From: Pseudomonadota bacterium
GTDB lineage: Bacteria; Pseudomonadota; Gammaproteobacteria; Xanthomonadales; Xanthomonadaceae
NCBI GenBank assembly: GCA_963205495.1
Contig: CAUJIN010000034.1
Location: 62,001-126,000, forward strand
Direction: 5' to 3'
DNA length: 64,000 nt
Part shown: piece after piece, positions 1 to 9,076 of the stretch
How the letters are laid out: each line of letters starts with the position of its first letter
How positions within the stretch are numbered: the stretch's first letter is position 1
Notes under the pieces: model-generated
Told to the model about the DNA's origin: nothing
Seen by the model: the letters and a program-made list of their open reading frames with translations, nothing else
The model's database searches: none
Program-made: the position numbers and the translations under genes

Positions 1-632
1 CCGGCAAGTTCCTCAAGAGCTATCTTTCCCCGGTGGTGCCGGGGCAGGCGTTCATCCTGTCCTCGATCGCGCTGGGCAAGGACGGCGAGGTCTACGTCGC
101 CGACGGCGTCAACCGCGCCATCTACCAGGTGCGCGACGACCAGTTCCGCCGCATCCTGCACGCGCCCAAGCTCGGCTCGATCTCCTCGCTGGCGGTTTCA
201 GACGACGGCAAGCGCCTCTACATGGCCGATCCCGAACGCGGCGTGCTCGGTATCACCCTTGCCACGGCGCAGCCCTTCGACGTGCGGGTTCCCGAGAAGC
301 TCTCGCTGGAAGGCATCAGTTCCCTGCGGACGCTGGGCAACGATCTGGTGATCGTGCAGAGCGGCATGAATCCGCCCCGCGTCCTGCGTCTGCCGCTTTC
401 GCCGGAAGGCAATACCGTGGTCGGAGTCCGACCGATCGAGGCCAACAATCCGCAGTTCGGGAAGCTGGGCGAGGCGACGCTGGACGGCAGCACGCTTTAC
501 CTGATCGCCAACGAGCAGAAGGACAATTACGACCGCTTCGGCCTGCTCAAGAGCAAGGACCGGCTGGAAGGCACGCGAATCCTGCGCATGGACGCCAATT
601 TCCAGTCCGACGACCCCAGCGCGGTCAAGTAA
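1..632 (+). CDS. Beta-propeller (NHL/SMP-30-like) protein, C-terminal part
   Basis: The reading frame is open from base 3 and runs off the left edge, so only about 209 C-terminal residues are visible. The first in-window start (GTG at 33) lies inside the protein and is unlikely to be the true start. The sequence shows beta-propeller blade-like repeats: segments such as DGEVYVADGVNRAIYQV and DDGKRLYMADPERG, with the alternating strand and Asp-Gly turn pattern of NHL or SMP-30/YWTD propellers. No catalytic residues or membrane segment are visible in this part. The gene ends convergently, overlapping the stop of the exonuclease gene on the other strand by 8 nt. The precise function is unknown; a periplasmic or extracytoplasmic binding protein is possible but the N-terminus is missing. 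Confidence 0.6.
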   Translation, partial: GKFLKSYLSPVVPGQAFILSSIALGKDGEVYVADGVNRAIYQVRDDQFRRILHAPKLGSISSLAVSDDGKRLYMADPERGVLGITLATAQPFDVRVPEKLSLEGISSLRTLGNDLVIVQSGMNPPRVLRLPLSPEGNTVVGVRPIEANNPQFGKLGEATLDGSTLYLIANEQKDNYDRFGLLKSKDRLEGTRILRMDANFQSDDPSAVK

Positions 633-1530
633 TCGCCGATCCTCCGGGCCCGGCCTGCGCCAGTGCGCGCCGCCGGGTCATGGGGCCGATCCGGGCGCGT
701 TCGAAAAAGTCTTCGAGCAGGGCTGCCTGCACGGCCCCGCGCGCGGCGTCGCCGATGCCCTCGGGCAGCGGCGCGTCCAGGGCGATCGTCGCCAGTTCGC
801 GCGACATCCGGGCCTGATTTCCGAACTCGCGCAGGCGCGCGGCGTGCGAGGCGGCTCCGCGCAGGCGCAGGAAGGGCAGTTCCTCCACCCGCGCGAGAAG
901 CGCGTCGAGCGAGCCGAAGTGTTCCAGCAGTGCCACGGCGGTCTTGGCCCCGATTCCCGGCACGCCCGGAATGTTGTCGACCGCATCGCCGCTCAGGCCG
1001 AGGAAATCCGCGATCTGGTGCGGGTGGACGCCGTATCTTTGCTTGACGCCCGCCGCGTCCCAGCGCAGATCGCGCGCGTAATCCCACTGCAGGTCGTTCG
1101 GGCCGAGCAGTTGGGAAAGATCCTTGTCGGCCGATACGATCACCCCGGCAAAGCCGCGCTCGCGCTGGCGCACGAGCAGGCTGCCGATCAAATCATCGGC
1201 TTCATAGCGGGCATCCTTCAGCACCGCCAGTCCGAGCGCCTCGGCAAACTGCTGGCACAGGGCGAACTGGCGTTTGAGGCTTTCCGGTGCCGGCTCGCGG
1301 TTGGCCTTGTAGGCCGGATGGATCGCATTGCGGAAGGAGCTTTCCAGCGATTCGTCGAAAGCCACCGCGACGTGCGAAGGGCGCTCGCGTTCCAGCAGGT
1401 CGAGCAGGAAGCGGGCGAAGCCGTGCACCGCGTTGACCGGCCAGCCGTCCGCACCCGCGAGATCTTCCGGCAGCGAGTGCCATGCGCGAAAGACGTACAG
1501 GCTGGCGTCGATCAGATGGAGGCGTGGCAT
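625..1530 (-). CDS. 5'-3' exonuclease / flap endonuclease (Pol I N-domain family, Xni-like)
   Basis: A 301-residue stand-alone protein matching the 5'-3' exonuclease domain of DNA polymerase I and the Xni/ExoIX proteins. Metal-binding acidic motifs are visible in order: LIDAS near residue 8, AFDES around 80, YEADDLIGSLL near 130 and SADKDLSQLL near 155. They are followed by the helix-three-turn-helix DNA-binding motif around GDAVDNIPGVPGIGAKTA (about residues 180-200). No polymerase domain follows, so this is not polA. It probably cleaves 5' flaps or RNA primers during replication or repair. Its start lies 19 nt inside the end of the upstream nitroreductase gene on the same strand, suggesting co-translation. 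Xni proper is usually about 250 residues; this one is longer, so I leave the symbol open. Confidence 0.88.
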   Translation of the reverse strand: MPRLHLIDASLYVFRAWHSLPEDLAGADGWPVNAVHGFARFLLDLLERERPSHVAVAFDESLESSFRNAIHPAYKANREPAPESLKRQFALCQQFAEALGLAVLKDARYEADDLIGSLLVRQRERGFAGVIVSADKDLSQLLGPNDLQWDYARDLRWDAAGVKQRYGVHPHQIADFLGLSGDAVDNIPGVPGIGAKTAVALLEHFGSLDALLARVEELPFLRLRGAASHAARLREFGNQARMSRELATIALDAPLPEGIGDAARGAVQAALLEDFFERARIGPMTRRRALAQAGPGGSAIT

Positions 1531-2096
1531 TCGCCGGTCCAGACCGAGAAATGGGCGTCAGGATCGGGTCGTGGCCGCTCGCGCGCCGGTTCGCGCACGG
1601 TGCCGACGTGGATGAAGCCCACGATGCGCTCGTTTCCGCCCAGCCCGAGGTGTGCCATGACCTTCGCGTCGTAGGCCGCCCAGCCGGTCAGCCACTGCGC
1701 CCCGAAACCCAGCTCCTGTGCCGCCTGCAGGAGCGCGAAGCAGACGCAGCCGGCGCTCAGGATCTGCTCGATCTCGGGGATCCGCGAAGGCTGCTGCAAG
1801 CGCGCCACCACGGTGAGGACGAGCGGGGCGTGGGCAAAGCGCAGGCGGTCCTTGTCGATTGCGGTCTGCGGCGCCTGCGGGTTCAGTTCGAGCGCGCGGC
1901 GGGCGAGGAATTCCCCCAGCGCCAGACGCAGCTCGCCTTCGATCGCAAGCACGCGCCAGGGCGCAATGCCGCCGTGGTCTGGCACGCGCAGGGCCGCCTC
2001 GAGCATCCGGTGCAGCGCATCGCGGGTGGGGGCGGGAGGGCCGAGTTGGCGCGAGGGAACCGAGAGTCGCTGGGAAAGCAGAGGGTGTGGTGACAT
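1512..2096 (-). CDS. Nitroreductase family flavoprotein (YdjA-like)
   Basis: Starting at the ATG at 2096 the protein has 194 residues, close to E. coli YdjA (about 183). An in-frame extension to 2477 is possible but carries no recognisable sequence. The N-terminal block RVPDHGGIAPWRVLAIEG matches the FMN-binding start of YdjA-type nitroreductases (Ala-Pro-Asp-His..Pro-Trp). The central GCVCFALLQAAQELGFGAQWLTG and C-terminal IVGFIHVGT segments are also typical of the family. It should be a cytosolic FMN enzyme reducing nitro compounds or quinones with NAD(P)H; the physiological substrate is not known. It is followed by the overlapping exonuclease gene. Confidence 0.85.
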   Translation of the reverse strand: MSPHPLLSQRLSVPSRQLGPPAPTRDALHRMLEAALRVPDHGGIAPWRVLAIEGELRLALGEFLARRALELNPQAPQTAIDKDRLRFAHAPLVLTVVARLQQPSRIPEIEQILSAGCVCFALLQAAQELGFGAQWLTGWAAYDAKVMAHLGLGGNERIVGFIHVGTVREPARERPRPDPDAHFSVWTGECHASI

Positions 2097-2169
2097 GGGA
2101 ATCCGAGAAACGGCCGACGGGAGCGGACGGACAGCGGGCGAATCGCCACATGGTTCACAACCCGGGCGG

Positions 2170-2175
2170 TAGAAT
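2170..2175 (+). promoter_or_regulatory. Possible -10 box (TAGAAT) for the DUF1631 gene
   Basis: TAGAAT within GGTAGAATCCGGC, about 105 nt upstream of the DUF1631 ATG, in the gap between divergently arranged genes. No convincing -35 hexamer is seen at 16-18 nt upstream. Similar boxes precede several other genes in the window, which is the main reason to record it. Confidence 0.3.
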
Positions 2176-2277
2176 CCGGCATACTCGTTCCCGGGGAATT
2201 CGGGCGATGGGTTGCTGGAAGCAATCCGCTGAGCGGGGCCGATACGGCCCCCAGTGTCCGCAACAGGAGAGTTCACT

Positions 2278-4671
2278 ATGACGGCACCGTTCCCTGCCGA
2301 CAAGGTCATCGATCTCAATGCCCGCAGCGCCGGCGCCCGAGGGGAGCCGCATCCGATGCTGGTGTCGATCCGCACCCGTGCGCTCAAGCGTCTGGTCAGC
2401 CTCGTGTCCGAGGTGCTCGACAAGGCCGACGACACCCTGTTCGACTTCGTGCAGCGCGGTGACGGCTCGATCAGCAACCAGAACTACTTCGACGCCATGC
2501 GCGAGCTGCGCAAGCAGCGCCCGGTGATCGAGCAGCGCTTCGGCGAACATCTGGGAGCGGCTTTTGCTTCGCTGGAACGGCGCGCGCCCCTGGAGGTGGA
2601 CCTGCAGCGCACCCTGAGCGAATCCCAGGAGCTCAGCCTGGTGTCGGAAGAACAGCTCGAGGAGCAGCTCGGGGCCAGCATGGTGTCCAGCACTCTCTCG
2701 CGGCAGTTCGGACCGCTGCTTGGCCAGATCAACTACCGGATTGGCCTGATTTCCGGCTTGGACGAGCTGGACGAGAAGGCCAACCCGATCGCACCGCCGC
2801 ACCTCGCCTTTGCCTTCCGGCATTCCATGCAGCCCTGCGAGATCTCGATCCGCATCAAGGTGCTGCTGTTCAAGCTGTACGAGCGCGAGATGGCGCGCGG
2901 GCTGGCGGTGTTCTACAACGAAACCAACCGCGCCCTGGTGGAGGCGGGCATCGCGCCGGAGATCAAGCCGACCTACGTGCGCATGCCGCAGATGCAGCGC
3001 AGCGCGGCGCGCCCGAATGAGCCGGGCGAGGCGGCGGGGGAGGAAGGCGGCGCGTCGGAATCTCCCAATGCACCTGGAGTCGAGGCTTCCGGTGGGTATG
3101 CCTCCGCGCCGGTGGGGGGATCGACTGCCGCAGGTCCACGCTATGTCCCGGTGCCGGAGTCCGCGGCCGAGCGCAGCATTTTCGCCAGCCTGCACGAACT
3201 GCTGAACGGCTATCGCCGCATGCGATCGGTTGCCGAAGGCTCGGCGCCCGGCGGCGAGCCGGGCATCGGCCCGGGTTCGGCGGTTGCGGAATCCGCCCCG
3301 CAAATGAGCGCCAACGAGGTCTTGTCGGTGCTGAGCCTGTTTCAGAACGAAATGCCGAGCGGTCTGCAGGAAGCGGTCAGGGATCCCGACGCTTCCATCA
3401 CCCAGCACATCAAGCGCGAGCTGATGAAGGGCGCGGAGAAACTTGGCGTGAGTCCGGACTCGCGCATGGCGGCATCCGATGAGGATTCCATCGACCTGGT
3501 CGGCATGCTTTTCGACGTCCTGCTCGACGAGCGCGATTTCAATACCGATTCTCGCCAGCTCATCGGTCGTCTGGTCGTGCCCTTCGTCAAGGTGGCGATG
3601 CTGGACCGGCGCATGTTCCTGCAGAAGACCCATCCCGCGCGACGCCTGCTCAACGCGCTGGCCGAAGCCTGCGAGGGCAATTCCGGCCAGGCCCCGCAGG
3701 AGCGCGAGCTGCTGACGCGCGTGGAGAGCACCATCGATCGCCTGGTGGCCGAGTTCAACGAAGACATCGCGATCTTCGAAACCCTCGAACAGGATTTCCG
3801 CGAATTCATCGAGAACCACCGCCGCCGCGTCGCGCTTGCCGAACGGCGTACCGCCGAAGCGCAGCGTGGCAAGGAGCGCCTCGAGCAGGCGCGGGTCACG
3901 GCGCTGGAGGACCTGCGCGCCGTGCTGGAGCGGCACTCCGACTTGCCCCCGGCGATCGAAGCCTTCCTGCGGCGCTACTGGAGCCATCACCTGACGCTCT
4001 GCGCGCTGCGCGATGAAACCGGCAGCAGCGGCAAATACGCCGAGGCGGTGGCGGTGGGCGAGGAACTGGCCGGGCTCATGAAGCTGGACAATCACGGCAA
4101 TCGCAGCGAGCGTCTGGCGGCCATGCGCCCGCGCCTGCTGCCGATCCTGGTCAGCGCAGGCTGCGTGGGAACGGCGGTGGAAGACGTCATGAACTCGCTC
4201 CAGCATGCGCTGGGCGATGCGGTTCCCCTCGTTGCCGAAGCCGCGGATGCCGGCGAGGTTGCCGCGGTCCAGGAGGCTGCGGTGGCTGCGGTGGCCGCAA
4301 TGGAGCGCAACGCTCCGCCGGCTGCCGTTGCCGAGCCGGAAGCTCCCACGACCATCGATGAGCCCGAAGGGCCGGCGCTGGAATTCGACGAAGCCGACGC
4401 CGAGCGGGTGCGCAAGCTGCAGGTGGGCGCCTGGATCCAGTTCACCGAAGACAGCGGCACCCAGGTGCCGGCCAAGCTGTCCTGGGTCAGCCCGATTTCC
4501 AACCGCATGCTGTTCGTCAATCGGCGCGGACTGCGCTACTGCGTGGCCTCGCCCGAGGAGCTGGCCGCGATGATGCGCGAGAAGCGGGTCAACATCCGCC
4601 AGAACGACGAGGCTTTCGAGCACGCCATGAGTCAGGTACTGGGCAAGCTGCGGGCTGGCGGGCGGCAGTAA
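2278..4671 (+). CDS. DUF1631 family protein
   Basis: A 797-residue protein of the DUF1631 family, found mainly in Beta- and Gammaproteobacteria and sometimes misnamed thymidine phosphorylase. I choose the ATG at 2278 because AGGAGA lies 9 nt upstream; an in-frame GTG at 2254 has no such site. There is no signal peptide or membrane segment. The N-terminal 250 residues hold the conserved family block (SNQNYFDAMRELRKQRPVIE). A low-complexity Gly/Pro/Ala linker follows at about 250-310. A helical middle region has long charged helices near residues 500-550. An Ala/Glu-rich linker then leads to a compact C-terminal domain of about 110 residues (VGAWIQFTEDSGTQVPAKLSWVSP is its start), which looks like a PilZ-type beta-barrel. 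That suggests cyclic-di-GMP signalling, but I do not see a clear RxxxR/DxSxxG motif, so this is inference. The function is unknown. Confidence 0.82.
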   Translation: MTAPFPADKVIDLNARSAGARGEPHPMLVSIRTRALKRLVSLVSEVLDKADDTLFDFVQRGDGSISNQNYFDAMRELRKQRPVIEQRFGEHLGAAFASLERRAPLEVDLQRTLSESQELSLVSEEQLEEQLGASMVSSTLSRQFGPLLGQINYRIGLISGLDELDEKANPIAPPHLAFAFRHSMQPCEISIRIKVLLFKLYEREMARGLAVFYNETNRALVEAGIAPEIKPTYVRMPQMQRSAARPNEPGEAAGEEGGASESPNAPGVEASGGYASAPVGGSTAAGPRYVPVPESAAERSIFASLHELLNGYRRMRSVAEGSAPGGEPGIGPGSAVAESAPQMSANEVLSVLSLFQNEMPSGLQEAVRDPDASITQHIKRELMKGAEKLGVSPDSRMAASDEDSIDLVGMLFDVLLDERDFNTDSRQLIGRLVVPFVKVAMLDRRMFLQKTHPARRLLNALAEACEGNSGQAPQERELLTRVESTIDRLVAEFNEDIAIFETLEQDFREFIENHRRRVALAERRTAEAQRGKERLEQARVTALEDLRAVLERHSDLPPAIEAFLRRYWSHHLTLCALRDETGSSGKYAEAVAVGEELAGLMKLDNHGNRSERLAAMRPRLLPILVSAGCVGTAVEDVMNSLQHALGDAVPLVAEAADAGEVAAVQEAAVAAVAAMERNAPPAAVAEPEAPTTIDEPEGPALEFDEADAERVRKLQVGAWIQFTEDSGTQVPAKLSWVSPISNRMLFVNRRGLRYCVASPEELAAMMREKRVNIRQNDEAFEHAMSQVLGKLRAGGRQ

Positions 4672-4831
4672 CCGATCTGCGGGCCGCTGTGTGTCCACGG
4701 ATCGGCCGGCTCGGAATGCGTGCGCGAATCGGCGGATTCGGCAGCGTGGATTTTCTCCATGACCACGGCCCCCGCGATGCGGTAGCATCCGGCGGCACGC
4801 TGGACGCCAGCGCATCCACCACGAGGGAAAC

Positions 4832-5962
4832 ATGACGGTCACCGTAGTCGCCCTGCGCGAACGCGCGCCCAACGAGCGGCGCGTCGCGCTCTCGCCGGAA
4901 GTGGCAAAGAAGCTCAAGGCCCTCGGGGCGCAGGTGGTGATCGAGACGGGTGCGGGCAGCGGCGCCAACCAGCCCGATGGACTCTTCCCGGATGTGCAGT
5001 CCGAACCGACAGCCGCCGCCGCCCTTGCCCGCGCCGACGTGCTGCTGACCGTGCAGCCTCCTTCGCCGGAAACCATCGCCGCGCTGCGCGAGGGCAGCGT
5101 CGTGATCGGCTTCCTGCAGCCGCACGCGGACCCGGATCGGATCAAGGCGCTGCGCGATCGCAAGATCACCTCTTTCGCGATGGAACTCCTGCCGCGCACT
5201 ACCCGTGCCCAGGCCATGGACGTGCTCAGCTCGCAGGCCGGCATGGCCGGCTACAAGGCGGTGCTGATCGCGGCCGAGCTTTCCGGCAAGTTCTTCCCGA
5301 TGCTCACCACCGCAGCCGGCACGATCCGGCCGTCCAAGGTGCTGATCGTGGGCGCGGGCGTCGCGGGGCTGCAGGCCATCGCCACGGCGCGCCGGCTGGG
5401 CGCGCAGGTGGAAGGCTTCGACGTGCGTCCAGAAACCCGAGAGCAGATCGAATCGCTCGGCGCCAAGTTCCTCGATCTGGGCGTGAGCGCGGCGGGCAGC
5501 GGCGGCTACGCGCGCGAGCTCACCGCCGAGGAGCGCGCCGAGCAGCAGCAGCGCCTGGCCAATCATCTGAAAAACATGGACGCGGTCGTCACCACCGCCG
5601 CCGTGCCGGGTCGGCCGGCGCCGAAAATCCTCACCGCCGCGATGGTCGAAGGCATGAAGCCCGGTGCGGTGATCGTGGACCTGGCGGCGGAAACCGGCGG
5701 CAACTGCGAGCTGACCCGCCCCGGCGAAACCTGGGTGCACAACGCCGTCACCATTGCCGGCCCGCTCAACCTGCCGAGCATGGGCGCGATCCATTCCAGC
5801 GAGATGTATGCCCGCAATCTCTACAACTTCCTCGCGCTTTCGCTCAACGAAGGCACGCTCACGCTGGACTGGAACGACGAACTCATCGCCCAGACCTGCC
5901 TGACCCACGACGGCGCGATCCGGCACCAGGCCACCCGCCAGAAGGTCGAGGGCGGCGCATGA
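4832..5962 (+). CDS. pntAA: NAD(P) transhydrogenase subunit alpha part 1 (NAD-binding domain I)
   Basis: A 376-residue soluble subunit carrying the NAD(H)-binding domain of proton-translocating transhydrogenase. The enzyme transfers hydride between NADH and NADP+ at the inner membrane, driven by the proton gradient. The N-terminus (VALRERAPNERRVALSPEV) is the alanine dehydrogenase/PNT signature, and a Rossmann glycine motif GAGVAG sits at residues 174-179. The mobile-loop region after DLGVSAAGSGGYARELT is also present. The alpha chain is split into two genes, as in Rhodospirillum rubrum, rather than fused as in E. coli. A GAGGGA ribosome site precedes the ATG. It is the first gene of a three-gene operon with pntAB and pntB. 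Confidence 0.95.
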   Translation: MTVTVVALRERAPNERRVALSPEVAKKLKALGAQVVIETGAGSGANQPDGLFPDVQSEPTAAAALARADVLLTVQPPSPETIAALREGSVVIGFLQPHADPDRIKALRDRKITSFAMELLPRTTRAQAMDVLSSQAGMAGYKAVLIAAELSGKFFPMLTTAAGTIRPSKVLIVGAGVAGLQAIATARRLGAQVEGFDVRPETREQIESLGAKFLDLGVSAAGSGGYARELTAEERAEQQQRLANHLKNMDAVVTTAAVPGRPAPKILTAAMVEGMKPGAVIVDLAAETGGNCELTRPGETWVHNAVTIAGPLNLPSMGAIHSSEMYARNLYNFLALSLNEGTLTLDWNDELIAQTCLTHDGAIRHQATRQKVEGGA

Positions 5963-6002
5963 ACGCAGCACACACGCATTGCATTCAAGGGGACGCACGC
6001 TG

Positions 6003-6299
6003 ATGGACGGGTTTCTGGCGCTTTACATTTTCCTGCTCGCGGCCATCCTCGGCCACGAGATCATCGCGCGCGTGCCGGTGATCCTGCATACGCCGCTCAT
6101 GTCCGGCTCGAACTTCGTGCACGGCATCGTCGTGGTCGGCGCCATGGTGGCTCTGGCCCACGCCGATACCAACCTGGAGCGCGCGATCGGATTCGTCGCG
6201 GTGCTGCTGGGCGCGGGCAATGCCGTTGGCGGCTATGTCGTCACCGAGCGCATGCTGGACATGTTCAAGTCCAGCAAGAAGCCGGACGGAGGCCGCTGA
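6003..6299 (+). CDS. pntAB: NAD(P) transhydrogenase subunit alpha part 2 (membrane part)
   Basis: A 98-residue membrane protein with hydrophobic segments near residues 3-20, 35-53 and 60-80, corresponding to the membrane portion of the alpha subunit in split transhydrogenases. The ATG at 6003 is preceded by AAGGGGA. A TTG at 5979 in the same frame would add 8 non-conserved residues and is less likely. The segment HTPLMSGSNFVHGIV is highly conserved in the family. The stop is one base from the pntB ATG, so the two are surely translated together. Confidence 0.93.
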   Translation: MDGFLALYIFLLAAILGHEIIARVPVILHTPLMSGSNFVHGIVVVGAMVALAHADTNLERAIGFVAVLLGAGNAVGGYVVTERMLDMFKSSKKPDGGR

Positions 6300-6300
6300 C

Positions 6301-7788
6301 ATGGAGTTCACTCTTTCCGGCGTGCTCGACCTGCTTGCCAAGGCCAGCTACCTGCTGGCCGCACTACTCTTCATCTTCGGCCTCAAGCGCATGTCCTCGC
6401 CGGTCACGGCGCGCGCCGGCATCGTGCAGGCCGGCTGGGGCATGGTGCTGGCGGTGGCCGTCACCTTCATTGCGCCTGCCACCTGGGGCGGCCACGGCGC
6501 CGACTGGGGCCTGGCGAACATCGACACGCTCAATCTCGGCCTGATGGTGCTGGCACTGGCGCTGTCCGGCGTGTTCTGGGCATGGGGTCGCAAGGTGCCG
6601 ATCACCGACATGCCGCAGATGGTGGCGATCTTCAACGGCATGGGCGGCGGTTCGGCCGCGGCCATCGGCGGCGTGGCCCTGCTCAAGGCATCCCTCTTCA
6701 CCGGCAGCTGCGACGCCGCCGCCATCGCCGACCACGCCTGCATGGGGCGCAGCGGCCTGGTGCTGGGCGTCATCGGCGCGCTGATCGGAGCGATTTCGTT
6801 CTCCGGCTCGGTCATCGCCTGGGCCAAGCTCGACGGGCGGCTGGACAAGCGTTTCACCTTTCCCGGCCAGCAGTTCTTCAACCTCGCCGTGTTTCTGGCG
6901 ACGCTGGCGCTGGGCGCCTGGCTGGTGTGGGATTTGAGCATTCCCGTGGTGATCGGTTTCTTCCTGCTGGCGCTGGCGGTAGGGGTGCTGATGACGCTGC
7001 CCATCGGCGGTGCCGACATGCCCGTGGTGATCTCGCTCTACAACGCATTGACCGGTCTTGCGGTGGGTTTCGAGGGCTATGTCCTCGGGATCGAATCGCT
7101 GATCATCGCCGGCATGGTGGTGGGTGCGGCCGGCCTGCTGCTGACCCAGCTCATGGCCAAGGCGATGAACCGGCCGATCAGCAACGTGCTGTTCTCCAAC
7201 TTCGGTGGCGGTGGCGAAGGGGGCGGCGAGATCGCCGGCAGCCAGAAACCGATCGAGGCGCCGGACGCGGCCTCGCTGCTGTATCTGGCCGAGAAGGTCG
7301 TCATCGTGCCCGGCTACGGCATGGCCGTGGCACAGGCCCAGCACAAGATCTGGGAACTGACCCAGGCGCTGCTCAAGGCCGACAAGGAGGTGATCTTCGC
7401 GATCCACCCCGTCGCCGGCCGCATGCCAGGCCACATGAACGTGCTGCTGGCCGAGGCCGGCGTGCCCTACGACCTCATCGCCGACATGGACGACGTGAAC
7501 CCCGAGTTCAAGACCACGGACGTGGCCATCGTCATCGGCGCCAACGACGTGGTGAACCCGGCCGCGCGCACCGACAAGTCCTCGCCGATCTACGGCATGC
7601 CGATCCTGGACGTGGTCAATTCACGCCAGGTCATCGTCATCAAGCGCGGCAAGGGCACCGGATTTGCCGGCATCGAAAATGCGCTTTTCTATGCTGACAA
7701 CACCCGCATGCTCTACGCCGACGGCAAGGATGCGGCAACGAAGCTCATCGCCGAACTCAAGGCGCTGGAGGGCGGCGGCGGGCACTGA
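6301..7788 (+). CDS. pntB: NAD(P) transhydrogenase subunit beta
   Basis: A 495-residue integral membrane protein: eight or more hydrophobic helices in the first 300 residues (proton channel, domain II), then a soluble NADP(H)-binding domain III. Domain III shows the characteristic GYGMAVAQAQ motif at residues 338-347, followed by HPVAGRMPGHMNVLLAEAGV and GANDVVNPAA, which bind NADP. The length fits the family (462-500 residues). I start at 6301, the base after the pntAB stop, because upstream codons in this frame belong to pntAB. Together the three genes supply NADPH from NADH at the expense of the proton gradient, or the reverse. Confidence 0.95.
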   Translation: MEFTLSGVLDLLAKASYLLAALLFIFGLKRMSSPVTARAGIVQAGWGMVLAVAVTFIAPATWGGHGADWGLANIDTLNLGLMVLALALSGVFWAWGRKVPITDMPQMVAIFNGMGGGSAAAIGGVALLKASLFTGSCDAAAIADHACMGRSGLVLGVIGALIGAISFSGSVIAWAKLDGRLDKRFTFPGQQFFNLAVFLATLALGAWLVWDLSIPVVIGFFLLALAVGVLMTLPIGGADMPVVISLYNALTGLAVGFEGYVLGIESLIIAGMVVGAAGLLLTQLMAKAMNRPISNVLFSNFGGGGEGGGEIAGSQKPIEAPDAASLLYLAEKVVIVPGYGMAVAQAQHKIWELTQALLKADKEVIFAIHPVAGRMPGHMNVLLAEAGVPYDLIADMDDVNPEFKTTDVAIVIGANDVVNPAARTDKSSPIYGMPILDVVNSRQVIVIKRGKGTGFAGIENALFYADNTRMLYADGKDAATKLIAELKALEGGGGH

Positions 7789-7798
7789 TCGGTTCTTC

Positions 7799-7829
7799 GT
7801 GCCGCCGCGCGCGGGAGCGGCGGCGGCAC
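7799..7829 (+). terminator. GC-rich stem-loop after pntB
   Basis: A 10-bp inverted repeat GTGCCGCCGC (7799-7808) and GCGGCGGCAC (7820-7829) begins 10 nt after the pntB stop. There is no run of T after it, so it is either a weak terminator, a 3'-end stabiliser, or chance in GC-rich DNA. Confidence 0.35.
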
Positions 7830-7931
7830 TGCTGGCGGCGGCCGGGTTCGGCGCTATACTCGACGCAACCGATGGCTGCACCCGGATGCGCGGCGCGCGG
7901 CATCACTGAAGCGGACTGCTGGGGACAGGAC

Positions 7932-8969
7932 ATGGACATCGCGGAACTTCTGGCTTTTTCGGTCAAGAACAAGGCATCTGACCTGCATCTTTCGGCGGGT
8001 CTTCCGCCGATGATCCGGGTGGACGGCGACGTGCGCCGCATCAACATCCCGGCGCTGGACCACAAGCAGGTCCACGCGCTGGTCTACGACATCATGGGCG
8101 ACAAGGTGCGGCGCGACTACGAGGAATTCCTCGAGGTCGACTTCTCCTTCGAGATCCCCGGTCTGGCGCGCTTCCGCGTCAACGCTTTCAATCAGAATCG
8201 CGGTGCCGGCGCGGTATTCCGCACCATTCCCTCCGAGGTGCTCACCCTCGACGACCTTGCCGCGCCCAAGGTGTTCCGCGAGCTGATCGACCAGCCGCAG
8301 GGCCTGATCCTGGTCACCGGGCCGACCGGTTCGGGCAAGTCGACCACGCTGGCGGCGATGATCGACCACATCAACAAGAACGAATACGGCCACATCCTCA
8401 CGGTCGAGGATCCGATCGAATTCGTGCACACCTCCAACAAGTGCCTGATCAACCAGCGCGAGGTCCACCGCGATACGCACGGCTTCAACGAGGCGCTGCG
8501 TTCGGCGCTGCGTGAAGATCCCGACTACATCCTCGTCGGCGAGCTGCGCGATCTGGAAACCATCCGCCTGGCGCTGACCGCGGCGGAAACCGGCCATTTG
8601 GTGTTCGGCACGCTGCACACCAGCTCGGCGGCCAAGACCATCGACCGCATCATCGACGTGTTCCCGGCCGGCGAAAAGCCGATGGTGCGATCCATGCTGT
8701 CCGAATCCCTGCGCGCGGTGATTTCGCAGTCGCTGCTCAAGAAGGTCGGCGGCGGGCGCGTGGCGGCGCACGAGATCATGGTGGCCGTGCCGGCCATCCG
8801 CAACCTGATCCGCGAGGACAAGGTGGCGCAGATGTATTCGGCCATCCAGACCGGCCAGAACGTCGGCATGCAGACCCTCGACCAGTGCCTGCAGGATCTG
8901 GTCAAGCGCGGCCTGATCACCCGCGTCTCGGCGCGCAGCTATGCCAAGGACAAGCGTCTATTCGAGTGA
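7932..8969 (+). CDS. pilT: Type IV pilus retraction ATPase PilT
   Basis: At 345 residues from the ATG at 7932 this matches PilT (344 in P. aeruginosa). It is a hexameric ATPase at the base of the type IV pilus that powers pilin depolymerisation and twitching. The N-terminus MDIAELLAFSVKNKASDLHLSAG is diagnostic. Walker A is GPTGSGKST at 130-138 with Lys136. The Asp box includes EDPIEF, Walker B lies around EDPDYILVGELRD, and the His box is ETGHLVFGTLHT. The start is chosen by homology and the short upstream GGGGACAGGA ribosome site; an upstream in-frame ATG at 7872 would add 20 unrelated residues. pilU follows after a 107-nt gap filled by a palindromic repeat. Confidence 0.97.
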   Translation: MDIAELLAFSVKNKASDLHLSAGLPPMIRVDGDVRRINIPALDHKQVHALVYDIMGDKVRRDYEEFLEVDFSFEIPGLARFRVNAFNQNRGAGAVFRTIPSEVLTLDDLAAPKVFRELIDQPQGLILVTGPTGSGKSTTLAAMIDHINKNEYGHILTVEDPIEFVHTSNKCLINQREVHRDTHGFNEALRSALREDPDYILVGELRDLETIRLALTAAETGHLVFGTLHTSSAAKTIDRIIDVFPAGEKPMVRSMLSESLRAVISQSLLKKVGGGRVAAHEIMVAVPAIRNLIREDKVAQMYSAIQTGQNVGMQTLDQCLQDLVKRGLITRVSARSYAKDKRLFE

Positions 8970-8970
8970 C

Positions 8971-9060
8971 CGGGAATCGGGAATGGGGAATGGGGAATCG
9001 TCAAGAGCGTGTGGCGCGCCGGCTGTAAAGATTCCCGATTCTCCATTCCCTGCTCCCGGC
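8971..9060. repeat. GGGAAT-type palindromic intergenic repeat between pilT and pilU
   Basis: The left arm (8971-9000) is built of GGGAATCG and GGGAATGG units. The right arm (about 9030-9059) is its imperfect inverse with ATTCCC units, separated by about 30 nt. The element fills nearly the whole pilT-pilU gap. A second copy lies between infB and rbfA. I associate such GGGAATGGGGAATC palindromes with Xanthomonadaceae genomes. As RNA it would fold into a long hairpin between two co-transcribed genes. Confidence 0.8.
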
Positions 9061-9076
9061 TCCGCAGGAGCCAACC

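Noticed and set aside
2155..5244. 1029-residue minus-strand frame opposite the DUF1631 and pntAA genes
   Set aside because: It covers two unrelated conserved genes and has no family features.
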